The position numbers and the translations under genes are program-made. DNA of 64,000 nt from Excoecaria cochinchinensis (lineage: Eukaryota > Streptophyta > Magnoliopsida > Malpighiales > Euphorbiaceae): the NCBI GenBank assembly GCA_947683425.1, contig CANTUQ010000031.1:5653001-5717000 (forward strand). The letters are read 5' to 3'. Of this stretch, positions 12,670 through 24,100 are shown piece after piece (within the stretch, counting starts at the first letter, position 1; the number at the start of each line of letters is the position of its first letter). Under the pieces are notes generated by a model. It was not told the DNA's origin, searched no databases, and saw only the letters and a list, made by a program, of their open reading frames with translations.

Positions 12670-15584
12670 TGTAAAGTGTGCCGAACCCCGGGGGTGCCCC
12701 GAATGACCCGCTTTTAGGGTATTCGGGAGAGGTTCATGGAACTTGTAAGGGATTTACAAGGGCGTCTATTTTGGGCAACAAGGAGGTGTTTTGGAGTCGC
12801 CACCTAATAGAATATTGGGAAAGGTCATCTAGCCTCACTGAGATTAAGACAGCGCATGTGTGTCTATTTTGGAAAATCGGAGATATTTTGGACACCTCCT
12901 TCCAATAGAACATTGGGAGGATCGTCTAATCTCGTGAAGGATGCATATACGTCTATTTTGGACAAGGCAGAGATATTTTGGACACCTCTTTCCAATAAAA
13001 TACTAGAAAAATCATCTAATCTCGTGGAGCCTAAGACCATGCAAATTGGGCCTATTTTGGGCAATAAGAGATATTTTGGAGATCCCATGTCACACCCCAA
13101 AATATACCCTAGAAGGATTTGGCGTATTGAGGATGAGTAGTGATCAAGGTTGTGCACGTTGAAGAGTTTGGTATGCCAATTTGACAATTTAAGAGTCAAT
13201 GTAAAAGTTCCGATAAATGTGGCTAATGGAAAAATTGTGGAGTATGAAATTAGGATTTGATTGGAATAATAAAATTAATGGAGTGGGCCAATGTGAAGGA
13301 TTAGTAAATTATAAGTATAAATGTATGAGGTTATGAGAGTTGGAGGATCAAAAGAGAAATTTGACAAAAAATATCTATTTTGGGCCAATAGGAATGTGAC
13401 AAGTGGCAAGGAGATAAGGAGGAGTATAAAAGAGGATAGAGAAGGAGAGAGAGGGCAGAAATCTGCCCTCCCCTTTCCCGTTCTCCCGTTCTCTCCCTCT
13501 ATTCTTCGTCTTCTTCTTGCTTCATGGCATCCTTCCTCTAGAAATCAAAGATGGATATTTTAGTTATGAAGGTGATTAACTCAAGAGGATTAAGTGTGGA
13601 ATTATTGAGGACAAGTAAGTCTAAGTTTTGTTTCCTTCCATTTTCTTGGTTGGATTTTGGAACCCTAGATTTATATTTTGTGTATTTGTATGTTTTGATG
13701 AGCATTTGGATGAGCTTGGGAGCTAGAAAGATCATCTAAAGAAGCTATTAGGAGTTAAGGAGTTGAGGTATGGGAATTTAGGTTTTTGGTGTAACATTTG
13801 ATTGTTTTGATTTCAGTAGATTTTCTAGAAATTTTGGAGTTAAAAATTGTTTAGACATGTTCTAATGTTGTGGGTTTTGGTTAATTTGAGTCTGGATGTT
13901 TTGATTGTGAGTTTTGATCTCAAGTGAGAGATTGAATGAATTTTTGCAGCAAAATTTCTGGTGTTATTAATTGATGATTTTGATGATGTTAATAGCATGA
14001 TTTAATTGTGTTTATGTGTATAAAAGTTGGGTTTTGATTTAATTATGAGGTTTTGAAAGAGCAATTTGTATTGTGTGAAGTTTGTTTTGAATGGGTATGA
14101 TTTTGAGAGAGAGAAGTTCTGCAGATTTTGGCGAGGGATTGGAAATCTCGATTCTATCGCGAGCGTGACACTGGTCACTATTCCATCCATGCCGCACGAG
14201 CGATGGGCATCCTTGGGCCGACCGATGGGTGGAGGCGAAAACCCTCGACGGCCCATCGCTCGGCTGAGCAACGGCCGTCGGTGGAGCTTCTGCCCGTTGG
14301 TCGTCCCTAACCCAAAAAAATAAAGAAAATTAACTGAAAACGGTTTTATTTTGAATAAAATGGAATTTTGTGCGTGAAATCAGTATGAAAGGATAAAATG
14401 CAGAAGAGGATGATCCAGAATGTTTACCCTCAGAATATTACCTTCGAAGATGAACGTCGCGTGATTTCTATCCCTTGAATTCTACAAGGATTGATCCATA
14501 ATGTGCAATTTCAGGAGATTTTTTACTGCAAAATTGTAACTTTTGAAAACAGATCAAGAAAAGAAAATTATATTTTTCCTTCTTGATGTTTTAGTAGCAA
14601 TTATGAATGCTAAAAATGGTTGGATCGGATAGAAACGAATTAATCTCATTCCCTCAGATTCGCCTTGATTTGAAGAATATTTGATGGAAATAAAAGCAAG
14701 AACTTTTTGCTAGAAAACTCTCTATTTTCTAAAAATTGCCAACCCCGAACAATGAGCCTCAATCCCTTATTTATAGGTTAAGGAAAATAATTCAAATAAA
14801 TTCAAATTTAGAATTTAAATTTGAAAAAGATTTTTGAAATCAGAATTAAATCTGAATGATATGCAAAATATTCTCAAAATCAAATCGGAGATTTGAAAAT
14901 ATTTGAAGAGATTTGGAAGATATAGGAAATCTTGAAAATATATTTGAAAACATTTGGAAAATATTGGAAAATCTTTGAAATATATTTGAAAAGATATGAA
15001 CATTTTGGAAAATCCTGTCTGATCTTGCAGCAGCTCAACGACTGACGGGCGTCTGTGGAGTACCGACGGGCGTCGGTCACGGGGGCACTCTCGGTCTTTT
15101 GAGCGGCGGACCACTCCATGAGAGGCGAGTGCCGAGAGACAGCCGTCGCTCGCGATAGGCAGGCATCTCTCGCATGAGCGACGGGCATCTCTCAGCCCGA
15201 GAGCCGGTCTGTCGCATGCCAGCGACAGCCATCGCTCGCAACAAGAGACGGGCCCCTCACGTGAGCGACAGGCGTTGCTTCCGCGAGAGACAGGCCCGTC
15301 CCGAGCGAGCAACAGGCGCTGCTCGCGTGAGGGAGGCTGTCCTTCTAAACGAACGACGGTTGTCCCTCCTACCGACGGGTTTACCATCGGTGAAGTAAAA
15401 ATAAGATTTTCTAAAGACAAACTCATCCTGACGCCCAGAAATGTCCTATCATGGAGAAGAATCCTCAATCCTTGTAAATCCGAAGAGCAAAAACTCACAA
15501 CTTTCATCCATTTGCTAGGAAACAGGCATGGATATCTTCATCGGGTAACTCTGATTTGGACTGCCTTGGGACCCGGTGTCTACA
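12670..15584 (-). repeat. 5' LTR of element D
   Basis: On the minus strand it starts TGTAGACACC (15584) and ends TTTACA (12670). The U5 end (12670-13087) holds three to four degenerate units of about 90 bp with TTTTGGA...CCAATA...ATCATCTAA. A foreign fragment fills 13088 to about 14190. The remainder matches the left LTR. Differences from the left copy are numerous, so D is clearly older than A. Confidence 0.85.
13088..14190 (+). mobile_element. 5' fragment of another LTR (Tekay-like start) inside the D LTR
   Basis: The fragment begins TGTCACACCCCAAAAT, a start typical of Tekay/Del-like LTRs. It reads through a CT-rich leader near 13460-13530 and stops near 14190 without an LTR 3' end. The matching left LTR of D has at least 300 bp of different sequence here, so the fragment replaces part of the D LTR. 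I found no matching target duplication. It is probably an insertion followed by a deletion. Confidence 0.5.
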
Positions 15585-16490
15585 TGAGTGCTTCCTAACC
15601 TTCTTACCGTATGACGGGGCTAACATCTTTTGGTGGACTCGATTGTGATAATAAGCTTGCAACTTACCCTCATTCAGTAGGTTCAACTGCAGTAATCGTT
15701 GTTGAGCCCATTCTACTTCTGGAATTTTGGCTTCCATAACCACTCTTAGAGACTTGAGCTCAATTTCAACTGGCAGAACCGCCTCTGTTCCATATACTAA
15801 AGAAAATGGCATCGCGCCTATCAATGTTCTGATGGTAGTTCTGTACCCCCATAGTGCAAAAGGTAACTTTTTCGCCCAGTCTTTGTAATTTTGTACCATT
15901 TTGGCCAAAATTTTCTTGACATTCTTGTTAGCTACTTCAGCTGCTCCATTAGCCTAAGGTCAGTAAGAGGAGGACTTATGGTGCTGTATTCCATACTTCT
16001 GCAGTACCCGTTTAGTTTCATCTAAGAATTGTACTCCATTATCAGACACGATATGTTGTGGAAGGCTGTACCTACATACCAAATTCTCCATAATAAATCT
16101 GGCCATATCTCGAGCATCTACCTTCTTAAAAGATTCGGCCTCGACCCATTTAGTAAAGTAATCGATGGCGACTATAATGAACCTGTGCCCATTAGAGGCG
16201 ATAGGGCGTTTCTCCCCCATAATATCTATCCCCCAAGCTGCAAATGGCCAAGACGAGGATACATTATATAGTTCTTACACTGACACATGCCTCGAATCTG
16301 CATACTGTTGGCACAGCTGACATTGTTTTACAAACTTTGAATAGTCTATATCCATAGTGATCCAATAGACCTTAGCGCATTATTTTCTTTGCTAAGGATA
16401 AGCCATTCATGTGAGCTTTGTAAATACCGGCATGGACTTCTTCCATAACCCTCTTAGCTTCTTTCTCCGCTATGCATCTTAACTGAATGC
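15585..16490 (-). pseudogene. int: Integrase of element C (broken, cut by D)
   Basis: Integrase inserts the cDNA copy into the genome. The catalytic core is clear: AIDYFTKWVEAE carries the first Asp, IVSDNGVQF the second, and NGAAEVANKN, just after two stops near 15955, carries the Glu. Downstream are WGYRTTIRT, MPFSLVYGTEAVLPVEIE and RLLQLNLLNEG, typical of this family, ending in KKVRKHS where D begins. The two stops are TGA and TAG at places where relatives have Arg and Gln. The HHCC region upstream (about 16290-16500) is degenerate. No chromodomain can be seen because the end is missing. Confidence 0.85.
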
Positions 16491-16497
16491 CGTCTGC

Positions 16498-17150
16498 TTA
16501 TCTCTTGTATAGTATACCATCCACACTGAGAAACTGATTGGACAATTTTCTAATCATTCTTCGATCCTTTTCAGAAGCCTCTTTCAGGAATACCGACCTC
16601 TCCAGGTAATTTTGAACATCATAGTACCAAGGTTTGCCATCAGTGACTTTGACATCCATCACCTGTTCATGTTCAAAGCAAGGCCTTTGCAAACTTGAGA
16701 TCAACATGGGCTTCATAACCATTCCTTCCGGGTTATCCCACATGGAAGCCAGAGTTGCAAGGGCATCGGCCAACTGATTCTCATCTCTAGGGATGAAGTG
16801 GAAAGTGCAAGTTTCAAACCGACTGCTTAACATGTGGAGGTGCTTTACATATGGTACCAATCTTTCTTCTTAATGGACCATTCTCCTCGAATCTGATGAA
16901 TCACCAAAGATGAATCTCCAAAAACCTCTGCAAACTTTACCCTTAGGGCCAAAAGAGCCTCCAAACCGAAAATGCATCCTTCATACTCGTATTCGTTGTT
17001 AGTAGCTTTATATCTCAACTTCTTAGCTAGTGGTAACTTTTCACCATTTGGGGTTATCAGAATGATCCCAACACCTGCCCCCTTGTTATTAACTGCTCCG
17101 TCAAAATACATTTGCCATCCTTGAACTGTAATGGCCATGACATCTTCATC
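16498..17150 (-). pseudogene. Second (archaeal-type) RNase H of element C
   Basis: It follows the first RNase H, as in Tat elements. Visible motifs are MYFDGAVNNKGAGVGIIL (first Asp), ATNNEYEYEGCIFGLEALL (Glu), FGDSSLVIHQIRGEW (second Asp) and FIPRDENQLADALATLAS (final Asp). A shift separates KKKDWYHM (frame ending at 16845) from VPYVKHLHM (frame starting at 16860). The frame then runs to FLSVDGILYKR at 16498, the usual link to the integrase zinc region. Confidence 0.85.
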
Positions 17151-17640
17151 TGGAAAGTTGTACTCGACTTGGTCTCCTTCAATAGGGTGATCAGCTAGCA
17201 ATTTAGCTACAGCTCTCCCTTTAATGGTTTTCCTAATGATGTATTCTATATCAAACTCTTGGAGCAGTATTAACCACCTACCCATCTTTCCTAGCAAAGA
17301 AGGCACTTCCTGAAGATATCTCAAAGGATTCTGTTTAGCAACTGCCTGAACCCTGAATGAGTAGAAATAGTGTCTTAGCTTCTTCGAGGCCCAAATTATT
17401 GCCAAATAGATCTTTTCGACTTCAACATACCCGGCCTCATAAGGGAGGAACTTTTTGCTAAGATAGTAGACTGCATATTCTACCCAAACTCATCTTCTTG
17501 GGCCATCATGGCGCCTACTAAGCTGCTTTCAATCGCTAAATAGAGGATTAGCGGCTTGATCGGCCGAGGTGGCCTCAAAACTGGCGGATTTAAGAGATAT
17601 TCCTTAATGGTGTTGAAAGCCTTCTAACAATTATTTTTCC
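17151..17640 (-). pseudogene. First RNase H of element C (broken)
   Basis: This is the RNase H linked to RT. The start is read as KAFNTIKEYLLNPPVL after a TAG that replaces the Gln usual in W..CQ.AF. Later come IIWASKKLRHYF, RYLQEVPSLLGKMGRW, LILLQEFDIEYI and KGRAVAKLLADHPI, a wording typical of Tat-lineage elements. Several frame changes lie between about 17410 and 17500. Confidence 0.8.
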
Positions 17641-18316
17641 ATTCAAGAGGCTGGTCCTTTCTGAGAAGCTTGAATACTGGCTCGCAAATCGAAGATAGTT
17701 TGGCTATAAACCGACTAATGTATTGAAGTTTTCCCAAAAAGCTTCTAACATCTTTCTCCTTTTGAGGCATTGGCATTTCTCTAATTACCTTGACCTTGTC
17801 GGGATCTCTTTCAATTCCCCTTTGACTTACTACATGGCCAATCAATTTTCCCGAGGTGACTCCAAAAATGCACTTTTTAGGGTTAAGGAAAAGGTCTTAC
17901 TTATCAATTCTTTGAAAGAACTTCTCTAAAGCCTCAAAGTGACCTTCCCTAGTAGCTGACTTAATCATCATATCATCTACATACACCTCCACTTCCTTGT
18001 GAATCAAGTCATCAAGAATCTTAGTGGCCATCCTCTGATAAGTCGCGCCTACATTTTTCAGTCCAAAAGGCATAACCTGATAAGAAAATGTACCCCACTT
18101 AGTGATGAAGGCCATCTTAATCTGATCTACAGTCCTGTTAAGGATCTTATTATATCCAGCATAACTGTCTACAAAGATGTACATCATGCAAGAAGTTGCG
18201 CTATCTATTAAAACATCAACATGAGGCAAAGGGAAATCGTCCTTTGGATAGGCTTTGTTCAAATCCCGATAATCCATACATACACAAACTTTTCCATCCT
18301 TTTTAGCTACAGGGAC
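17624..18316 (-). pseudogene. rt: Reverse transcriptase of element C, main part
   Basis: RT copies the element RNA into DNA. The frame from 18277 has DYRDLNKAYPKDDFPLPHVD, FVDSYAGYNKI, FSYQVMPFGLKNVGATYQR and the active site YVDD. After a break near 17890, the thumb region GHVVSQRGIERDPDKVKVI and FLGKLQYISRFIAKLS follows. The N-terminal end lies on the far side of element B, at 41711. The breaks make it non-functional. Confidence 0.9.
18312..18316. repeat. Target duplication of element B (left), GGGAC
   Basis: GGGAC occurs directly before the left LTR of B and again at 41706-41710 after the right LTR. RT coding of C continues across with one copy. Confidence 0.9.
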
Positions 18317-19239
18317 TGTGACGCGCTCCGAACCCCGCGGCCGCCCCTCTGACCGCCCGCTTGAGGGCGATCGGGCAATTAAGGATCCGTTGGCAACTTG
18401 TAAAGATATTTATAAGTGCGTCTATTTTTGGCAACTAGGAGGTTTCATGGAGTCGCCACCCAATAGAACATTGGGAAAGTTTCTCTCACCTCGGAGAGCT
18501 TAAGACTGCACTTAGTATCCATTTTGGGCCAACCAAAGGGGTCTTGGAGGGTAAACCTCTCGGCTTAAGGAGCCTAGGATTCATTGATTAAGTCTTTTGA
18601 TGGGACACAAGAGGTGTCTTGGAGATCCCATCGAAACGGGTCTCTCGCCTCGTTGAGCCTAAAGACCAGAGATAGGTTCGGGACTTCTCATTTATTCGTA
18701 CTTTGATTAATTTTACAATTAAGTTTTGAATTTATTATTTCACCATCTTTCCATACGATGCAATCAATTAAAAGGCGCAATCATTCATGTCAAAAGCGTT
18801 AATAAATAAAGCATTATAATAATAAAATATCCAAAATCAAGTTACAACAAAAATAGGGGCGGAATACAATCCCTATTGTAAATAAGGTACAAAACAAGCA
18901 TAAATCAGGATGTTCATTTAGACAGGAACATTGGTTCCCAAATACTCATTTTACAAAAAAAGTATAGAATTCTCAAATCAAGTTAAACCATTTGGCTCGA
19001 GATGAAACTGAGGACATTGGTCCAGTTTTATTAACCAATATTTTATTTGATAGAAAACATTTGTGTGGTGTTTCTTTTTAAGAGCGGTCGAAAATCATTT
19101 TTATTATTACAGACCACAGATAAATAAAATAATTTCATATTTTCTGAATAAATAAATCCTAAACTACTTTTCTCGACCGTGCTCCTTGGACGAGTCACAT
19201 ATCGCTCACGGTGACAGTGACAAAAGGAAATAATGTTAA

Positions 19240-19654
19240 TCAACAATAAATAAATAAATAATTGAATAAAATAAATTGAAGAAGATAATTAAAATTAATA
19301 ATTGATTAAATTAAATGATAAATAAAACTATAAGTGAATAATTAATTAAATAGATGAAATAATGGAATAAATTAATAGTTAATTAATGGATATGCAATAT
19401 AAATGATAATTATAATAATGAAATAATAAAATGCTACTAACAATAATAAAATATAAAATGATATAAATAATAATATGAACCAAATAATAATAATGATACT
19501 AATATATTGACAATAACAATAATCATAAAACGAATTAAACATAAAATGATAATATTAAGAATAATAAATAATAATAGTTATAAAATGTATTAGACATAAA
19601 ATTAATATTAGTAAAATAATAATATAAAAACAGAAAGCTAAATAAGAATAAATA

Positions 19655-19688
<34 letters not shown>

Positions 19689-20050
19689 TAACAACAATAG
19701 TCACAACAATAATCATAATAATATTAGCAATAATGCAAATAATAATAATAATAATAACAATATATAAAATATAACAACAATCACAATAATAATTATAATT
19801 AATCATAACAAATAAAGAATAAAATAATAGCAATAAAAAAATAATAATAACAATATATGAAAACAGAAAATAATAATAAATGAATAAATATAACAATTAA
19901 TTAATAACACCCAAATAATAATAATAATAGTAACAACAGAAATTAAATAAATATATAATGATAATAATAAAAGAAATTAAATAAATATATAATAATAATA
20001 ACAATAATAATAATAAATAAATAAATAAATAATTAATATAAAATATAAAA
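19240..20050. repeat. TAA/AAT-rich low-complexity tract in B 3' LTR
   Basis: Long runs of AAT/TAA, with (TAA)n near 19650-19690 and 19985-20035. Open frames here are only long hydrophobic or Tyr/Ile runs and are not genes. Confidence 0.85.
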
Positions 20051-20056
20051 AAGGGG

Positions 20057-20064
20057 TCTTACCG
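20057..20064 (-). promoter_or_regulatory. Candidate splice donor GCGGTAAGA in B LTR
   Basis: The minus strand passes from CG-rich sequence straight into AT-rich sequence at GCG|GTAAGA, about 620 bp after the TATA box. The right LTR keeps it (29445-29452). This is inferred from consensus and base-composition change only. Confidence 0.35.
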
Positions 20065-20680
20065 CCGGAGCCTCGCCGGAGTGTCGTCGGAGCCGCCGTT
20101 GAAGACACCTCCGCCGCCATCAGCTTCGTCTGGTAGCCGGGAATTCGCCGCCGGTGTTCACGCGCCGGAAGGGGGCGACTTGTGGTCGGAAAATACGTAA
20201 AAGCGTCCGGCTCTGATTCCTCCGATCTCCTACACGCCGGCGCTGATGGCTAATCGGAGGCTGCCGTTCGGTGCGTTTGGTGGCGCTCATCCCTCCGGCG
20301 AGGCGCGTGCAGCGATCGGTGGCTTCGGCTGGCCGGCGGAGCCCCCGCCACCTTCCTCTCCTTTTCCCCCTTTTTCTTCTTTTCCCGGCGTCGCTTGGTC
20401 CCCTTTCTCCCTCTGTTTGTTTCTTCTTTCTTTCTCTGTAGTTATTCTTTGATTTTGGTTTTTCTTTGGCTTTTTGGATTTGTCTCTTTTGATCTTTGGT
20501 TTTGCTTTCTCTGCTCTCTCTTTTATTTTCTTTCTATTTTTTTCTTTTGCTCTCCCTGTGTCTTTCTCTTTTCCTTCAGTTACCGAGAGAGCTTCTCCTC
20601 CTCTCAGTTTTCCTTTTTTTTCTTTTGATTTCCCTAGTTGCCGAAAGAGAGAGAGCCCCCCATTTCTCTTCATTCTTTTC

Positions 20681-20688
20681 TTTTTATA
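20681..20688 (-). promoter_or_regulatory. TATA box of B 3' LTR
   Basis: The minus strand reads GGGTATAAAAAG. The right LTR has the same at 41258-41265. Confidence 0.6.
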
Positions 20689-21130
20689 CCCTAAAATTAG
20701 GGTTGGTTTTTGGGTCATAATGGTAATTTCCTCCATTTTAATTTTCTGATTTTTTTTATTTTAATTAATTTACTCAAATTACTACACTTTAATTAATTAA
20801 ACCCTCTATGAATTAAATACTCTATATTTTATACTTATTTAATTTAATCTTATATTTATTTTCTCTCTTTTTTCAATTTTAATTATCCTAAAATATTAAC
20901 TAATTAACTATAACTAATTAATTAACTAATAATATTGACTAATTAACTAAATAATTAATTTTTAATTTATCTAATTAAATTAAACTAATCCTAATTAATT
21001 TTTTTTTTAATTTTTTAATTTTTAAATATTACCTACACATTTTATGTATTTATTATTATTATTTGTTTGGAGGAATTTATCAAGGACCCGAAATTGCCAT
21101 CAAAATCTGACTCAGAACCCGGTGTCTACA

Positions 21131-24100
21131 GTTGCCCCCAATTTTGGAGAAGCTAGTGTATAGACACCTAGGTGAGCCAAAATTCAAAGAAGGAAGAGAG
21201 AGAATTACATACCTGGGGATGCCGGACCTTACCTTACTGGCGTAGGTACATGTGCCCTTGCTGGTCTCGTCTCGACCTGTTTCTGCTGGCCTCGTCTTGG
21301 CTCGCGCAGTTTTGGTGAGATGTAGTGCTCTCTGACTACAACCTCTATTTGTGGCCTGTTCCACCACGAGTGTTCCGCTAGCCTCGTCTCGGCCTGTACG
21401 GAGTTTGTGAGATGTAGTGCTCTCTGACTACAACCTCGATATGTGGTCTGTTCTACCACGAGTGTTCCGCTAGCCTCGTCTTGGCCTGCATGGAGTTTGT
21501 GAGATGCAACACTCTCTAGCCACGACCTCGATATGAAGAGCAGTGTTTCTTTAACCACAAACTTCGATTGTTTCTGCTGGCCTCGTTTCGGCTCGCGCAG
21601 TGTTGAGGAGATGTAGCACCCTCTGACTACAAACTCGATGTGAAGAGCAGTGTGTCTCTAACCGCAGCTTCTGCTTCTGCTGACCTCATCTCGGCTCGCG
21701 CAGTGTTGAGGAGATATAGCACTGTCTGACTACAAACTCGGTGTGAAGAGCAGTGTTTCTCTAACCGCAGCTTCTGCTTCTGCTGGCCTCGTCTCGGCTC
21801 GCGCAGTGTTGAGGAGATGTAGCACTCTCTGACTACAAACTCGGTGTGAAGAGCAGTGCTTCTCTAACCGCAGCTTCTGCTTCTGCTAGCCTCGTCTCGG
21901 CTCACGCAGTGTTGAGGAGATGTAGCACTCTCTGACTACAAACTCGGTGTGAAGAGCAGTGTTTCTCTAACCGCAGCTTCTGCTTCTGCTGGCCTCGTCT
22001 CGGCTCGCGCAGTGTTGAGGAGATGTAGCACTCTCTGACTGCAAACTCGTGTGAAGAGCAGTGTTTCTCTAACCGCAGCTTCTGTTTTTCTCTAACCGCA
22101 GCTTCGATTGGTGAGAAGCGATACTCTTTGACCACAGTCTTGAGGTGAAGAGTAGTATTCTCTAACTATAACTTCGATTATTGAGAAGCGGTGTTCTCTG
22201 ACCACAATCTCTGTTCATTGGCATTCTCTTGCTAACCCCCTATCCGGTCAGTATAAAGTCTGATCTGCTAACCCCCATCTGGCTAGTACGGCTTTCTGAT
22301 CTGATAACCTCCATTCGGTTGCAAGGTACATAGCACTCTCTGGCTGCTCGTGAACTGGGAGATGTAGCACTCTCTAGCTACAATCCCGGTGTGAAGAGCA
22401 GTGTTCTCTAACTGTAACTTCGGTTGGTGAGAAGCGGTGTTTTCTAACCACAGTCTCGAGGTGAAGAGTAGTGTTCTCTAACTATAACTTCGGTTGGTAA
22501 GAAGCGGTGTTTTCTAACCACAGTCTCGAGGTGAAGAGCAGTGTTCTCTAACTGCAACTTCGATTGTGAGAAGCGGTGTTTTCTAACCACAGTCTCGAGG
22601 TGAAGAGCAGTGTTCTCTAATTGCAGTCCCGCCTTGTGAGGTGTAGTGCTCTCTGACTACAACCTCGATTGGTGAGATGCAGTGTTTTCTAACTGCAACT
22701 TCGATTGCCTGTGGCAGTACCTGCCTATTGGGGTCATTGTCAGTTGATGCTCACTGGGAGACTTTGATGCTCACTGAGAGACTTTAATGCTTACTGATTG
22801 CCCCCTGGCACAGCGTGGACAGGCTTGCTTTTCTGGGTAGTGTCTGACAACGTTGAGCTGAACCCATCATTTGGATCACCTTTAAGCATGGGTTCTATTT
22901 GGACCTTTCCCCTGAGTCACGTACATGGCAATATATACAAAATAGTGTGTATGGGAGCATGTGTGCAAAATGTATATATACATTTGAATTCGGATTTTGT
23001 ACACTTTGTATGATGTGTGTGAGCGTACAACTTATGATAGAAAAACTTACCTGCTTGCCCCCGGCATGGCATGCATGAATAGGCTTGCTTCCTACTCAAA
23101 AGGCTTTCAGCTTTCGCCTCCTCAGAGGACTTTCAGATTTCGCCTCCTTAGGACTCTGAGATCTTTGCTTCCTCAGAGGACTTAGAAATTTTGCCCACTC
23201 AGAGGATTTTGAGATTTTGCTTCCTCAAAGGACTTTTAGATTTTGCCTTGTCGACATGAGACTGATGTATATTATCTACTGTGCGTTGGACACCATGTAT
23301 GCATGGAATGCATGTGAAAGGCTATGCATTTATAAAATGACATGCAAAGGACTATGATCCTGAAATGCTTATGCGTATGTCATATATGCCAATGGCTTAT
23401 ATCCGTGTGGAAGATTATGGAACATGTGCTAAGAATCGTTATTCTAACATGTTTGCAAATGATCATTAATGAGAAAGACATGCAAAAGTTCATGCATGAT
23501 AAATATATACAAGGGGATTATGTATGCAAACTATGTGCAAATGACCATGCATGCAAATGATCATGCATGTGGTAAAGAGTCATTCATCGGCATAGATGTA
23601 AAAAATCATATGCAAAGACAGGTGGGATATGTTATATATATGAAAGCTATGTAAGGAATTGGGTGTGTGCGATGTGTGCACATACAACTATGTGTATGAA
23701 ACATATGTAGGAAAAATCATATATATGTGTATTGAATGCATGCGAAAAATGTGGATGCAAGAAGCTGGCAAAGGATATGCCCATAAAGAGCCACATGCGT
23801 CAAAAGCACTTATGAAATGTATTCGCTAAAGCTCTTATGTCAAAAGATATGCACCAAGAATTGTACATGTAAAACTATTTATTGAGAATATTTGCTACAA
23901 TTATGTGTAAAAACATTTGCAAAAAGCATATGTACAAGGGATGTTGCTGAGAGTGTATGCAAAGTATCATTTTCATGGGTAGTGTTAAGAAATACCCCAA
24001 GATTGTAAAATGAGTGCAACCTATAAGGTATCTCAAACTCGAGTTTCTATCTGCCTTTGAGCATACTGAATGAACCACATTCTCAACTGATTCAATCTCA

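Larger units (their letters stand above)
1..15584 (-). mobile_element. Element D: gag-only LTR retrotransposon (Tat-like), interrupted by E
   Basis: This is a minus-strand LTR retrotransposon. Its 3' LTR (1-1646) is cut by the window edge and its 5' LTR is 12670-15584. The internal part (1647-12669) holds, in minus order, a primer site, a leader split by insertion E, a broken gag, and a long noncoding 3' part with tandem repeats. No RT, RNase H or integrase is visible. The right end (GTCTACA at 15584) abuts sequence inside the integrase of element C, so D inserted into C. The left target duplication lies outside the window and cannot be checked. Confidence 0.8.
18317..21130 (-). repeat. 3' LTR of element B
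   Basis: On the minus strand it starts TGTAGACACC (21130) and ends CGTCACA (18317). It has a TATA box at 20681-20688, a CG-rich stretch (20063-20400) ending in GCGGTAAGA at about 20057-20064, a TAA-rich tract (about 19240-20050), and a U5 tail with GGAGTCGCCAC near 18455. Confidence 0.9.

Noticed and set aside
14815..15507. 230-codon minus frame over the D LTR
   Set aside because: Lies in U3/R of the LTR, low complexity, broken in the left copy (921-1388).
19555..19896. Long open frame of hydrophobic and Tyr/Ile runs (also 28865-29203)
   Set aside because: It comes from the TAA/AAT-rich tract of the B LTR and differs between the two LTR copies.
20287..20736. Lys/Glu-rich 149-codon minus frame in the B LTR (related frame 41023-41313)
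   Set aside because: Low-complexity GA-rich sequence; the frame starts upstream of the TATA box and its end is not kept in the other LTR copy.
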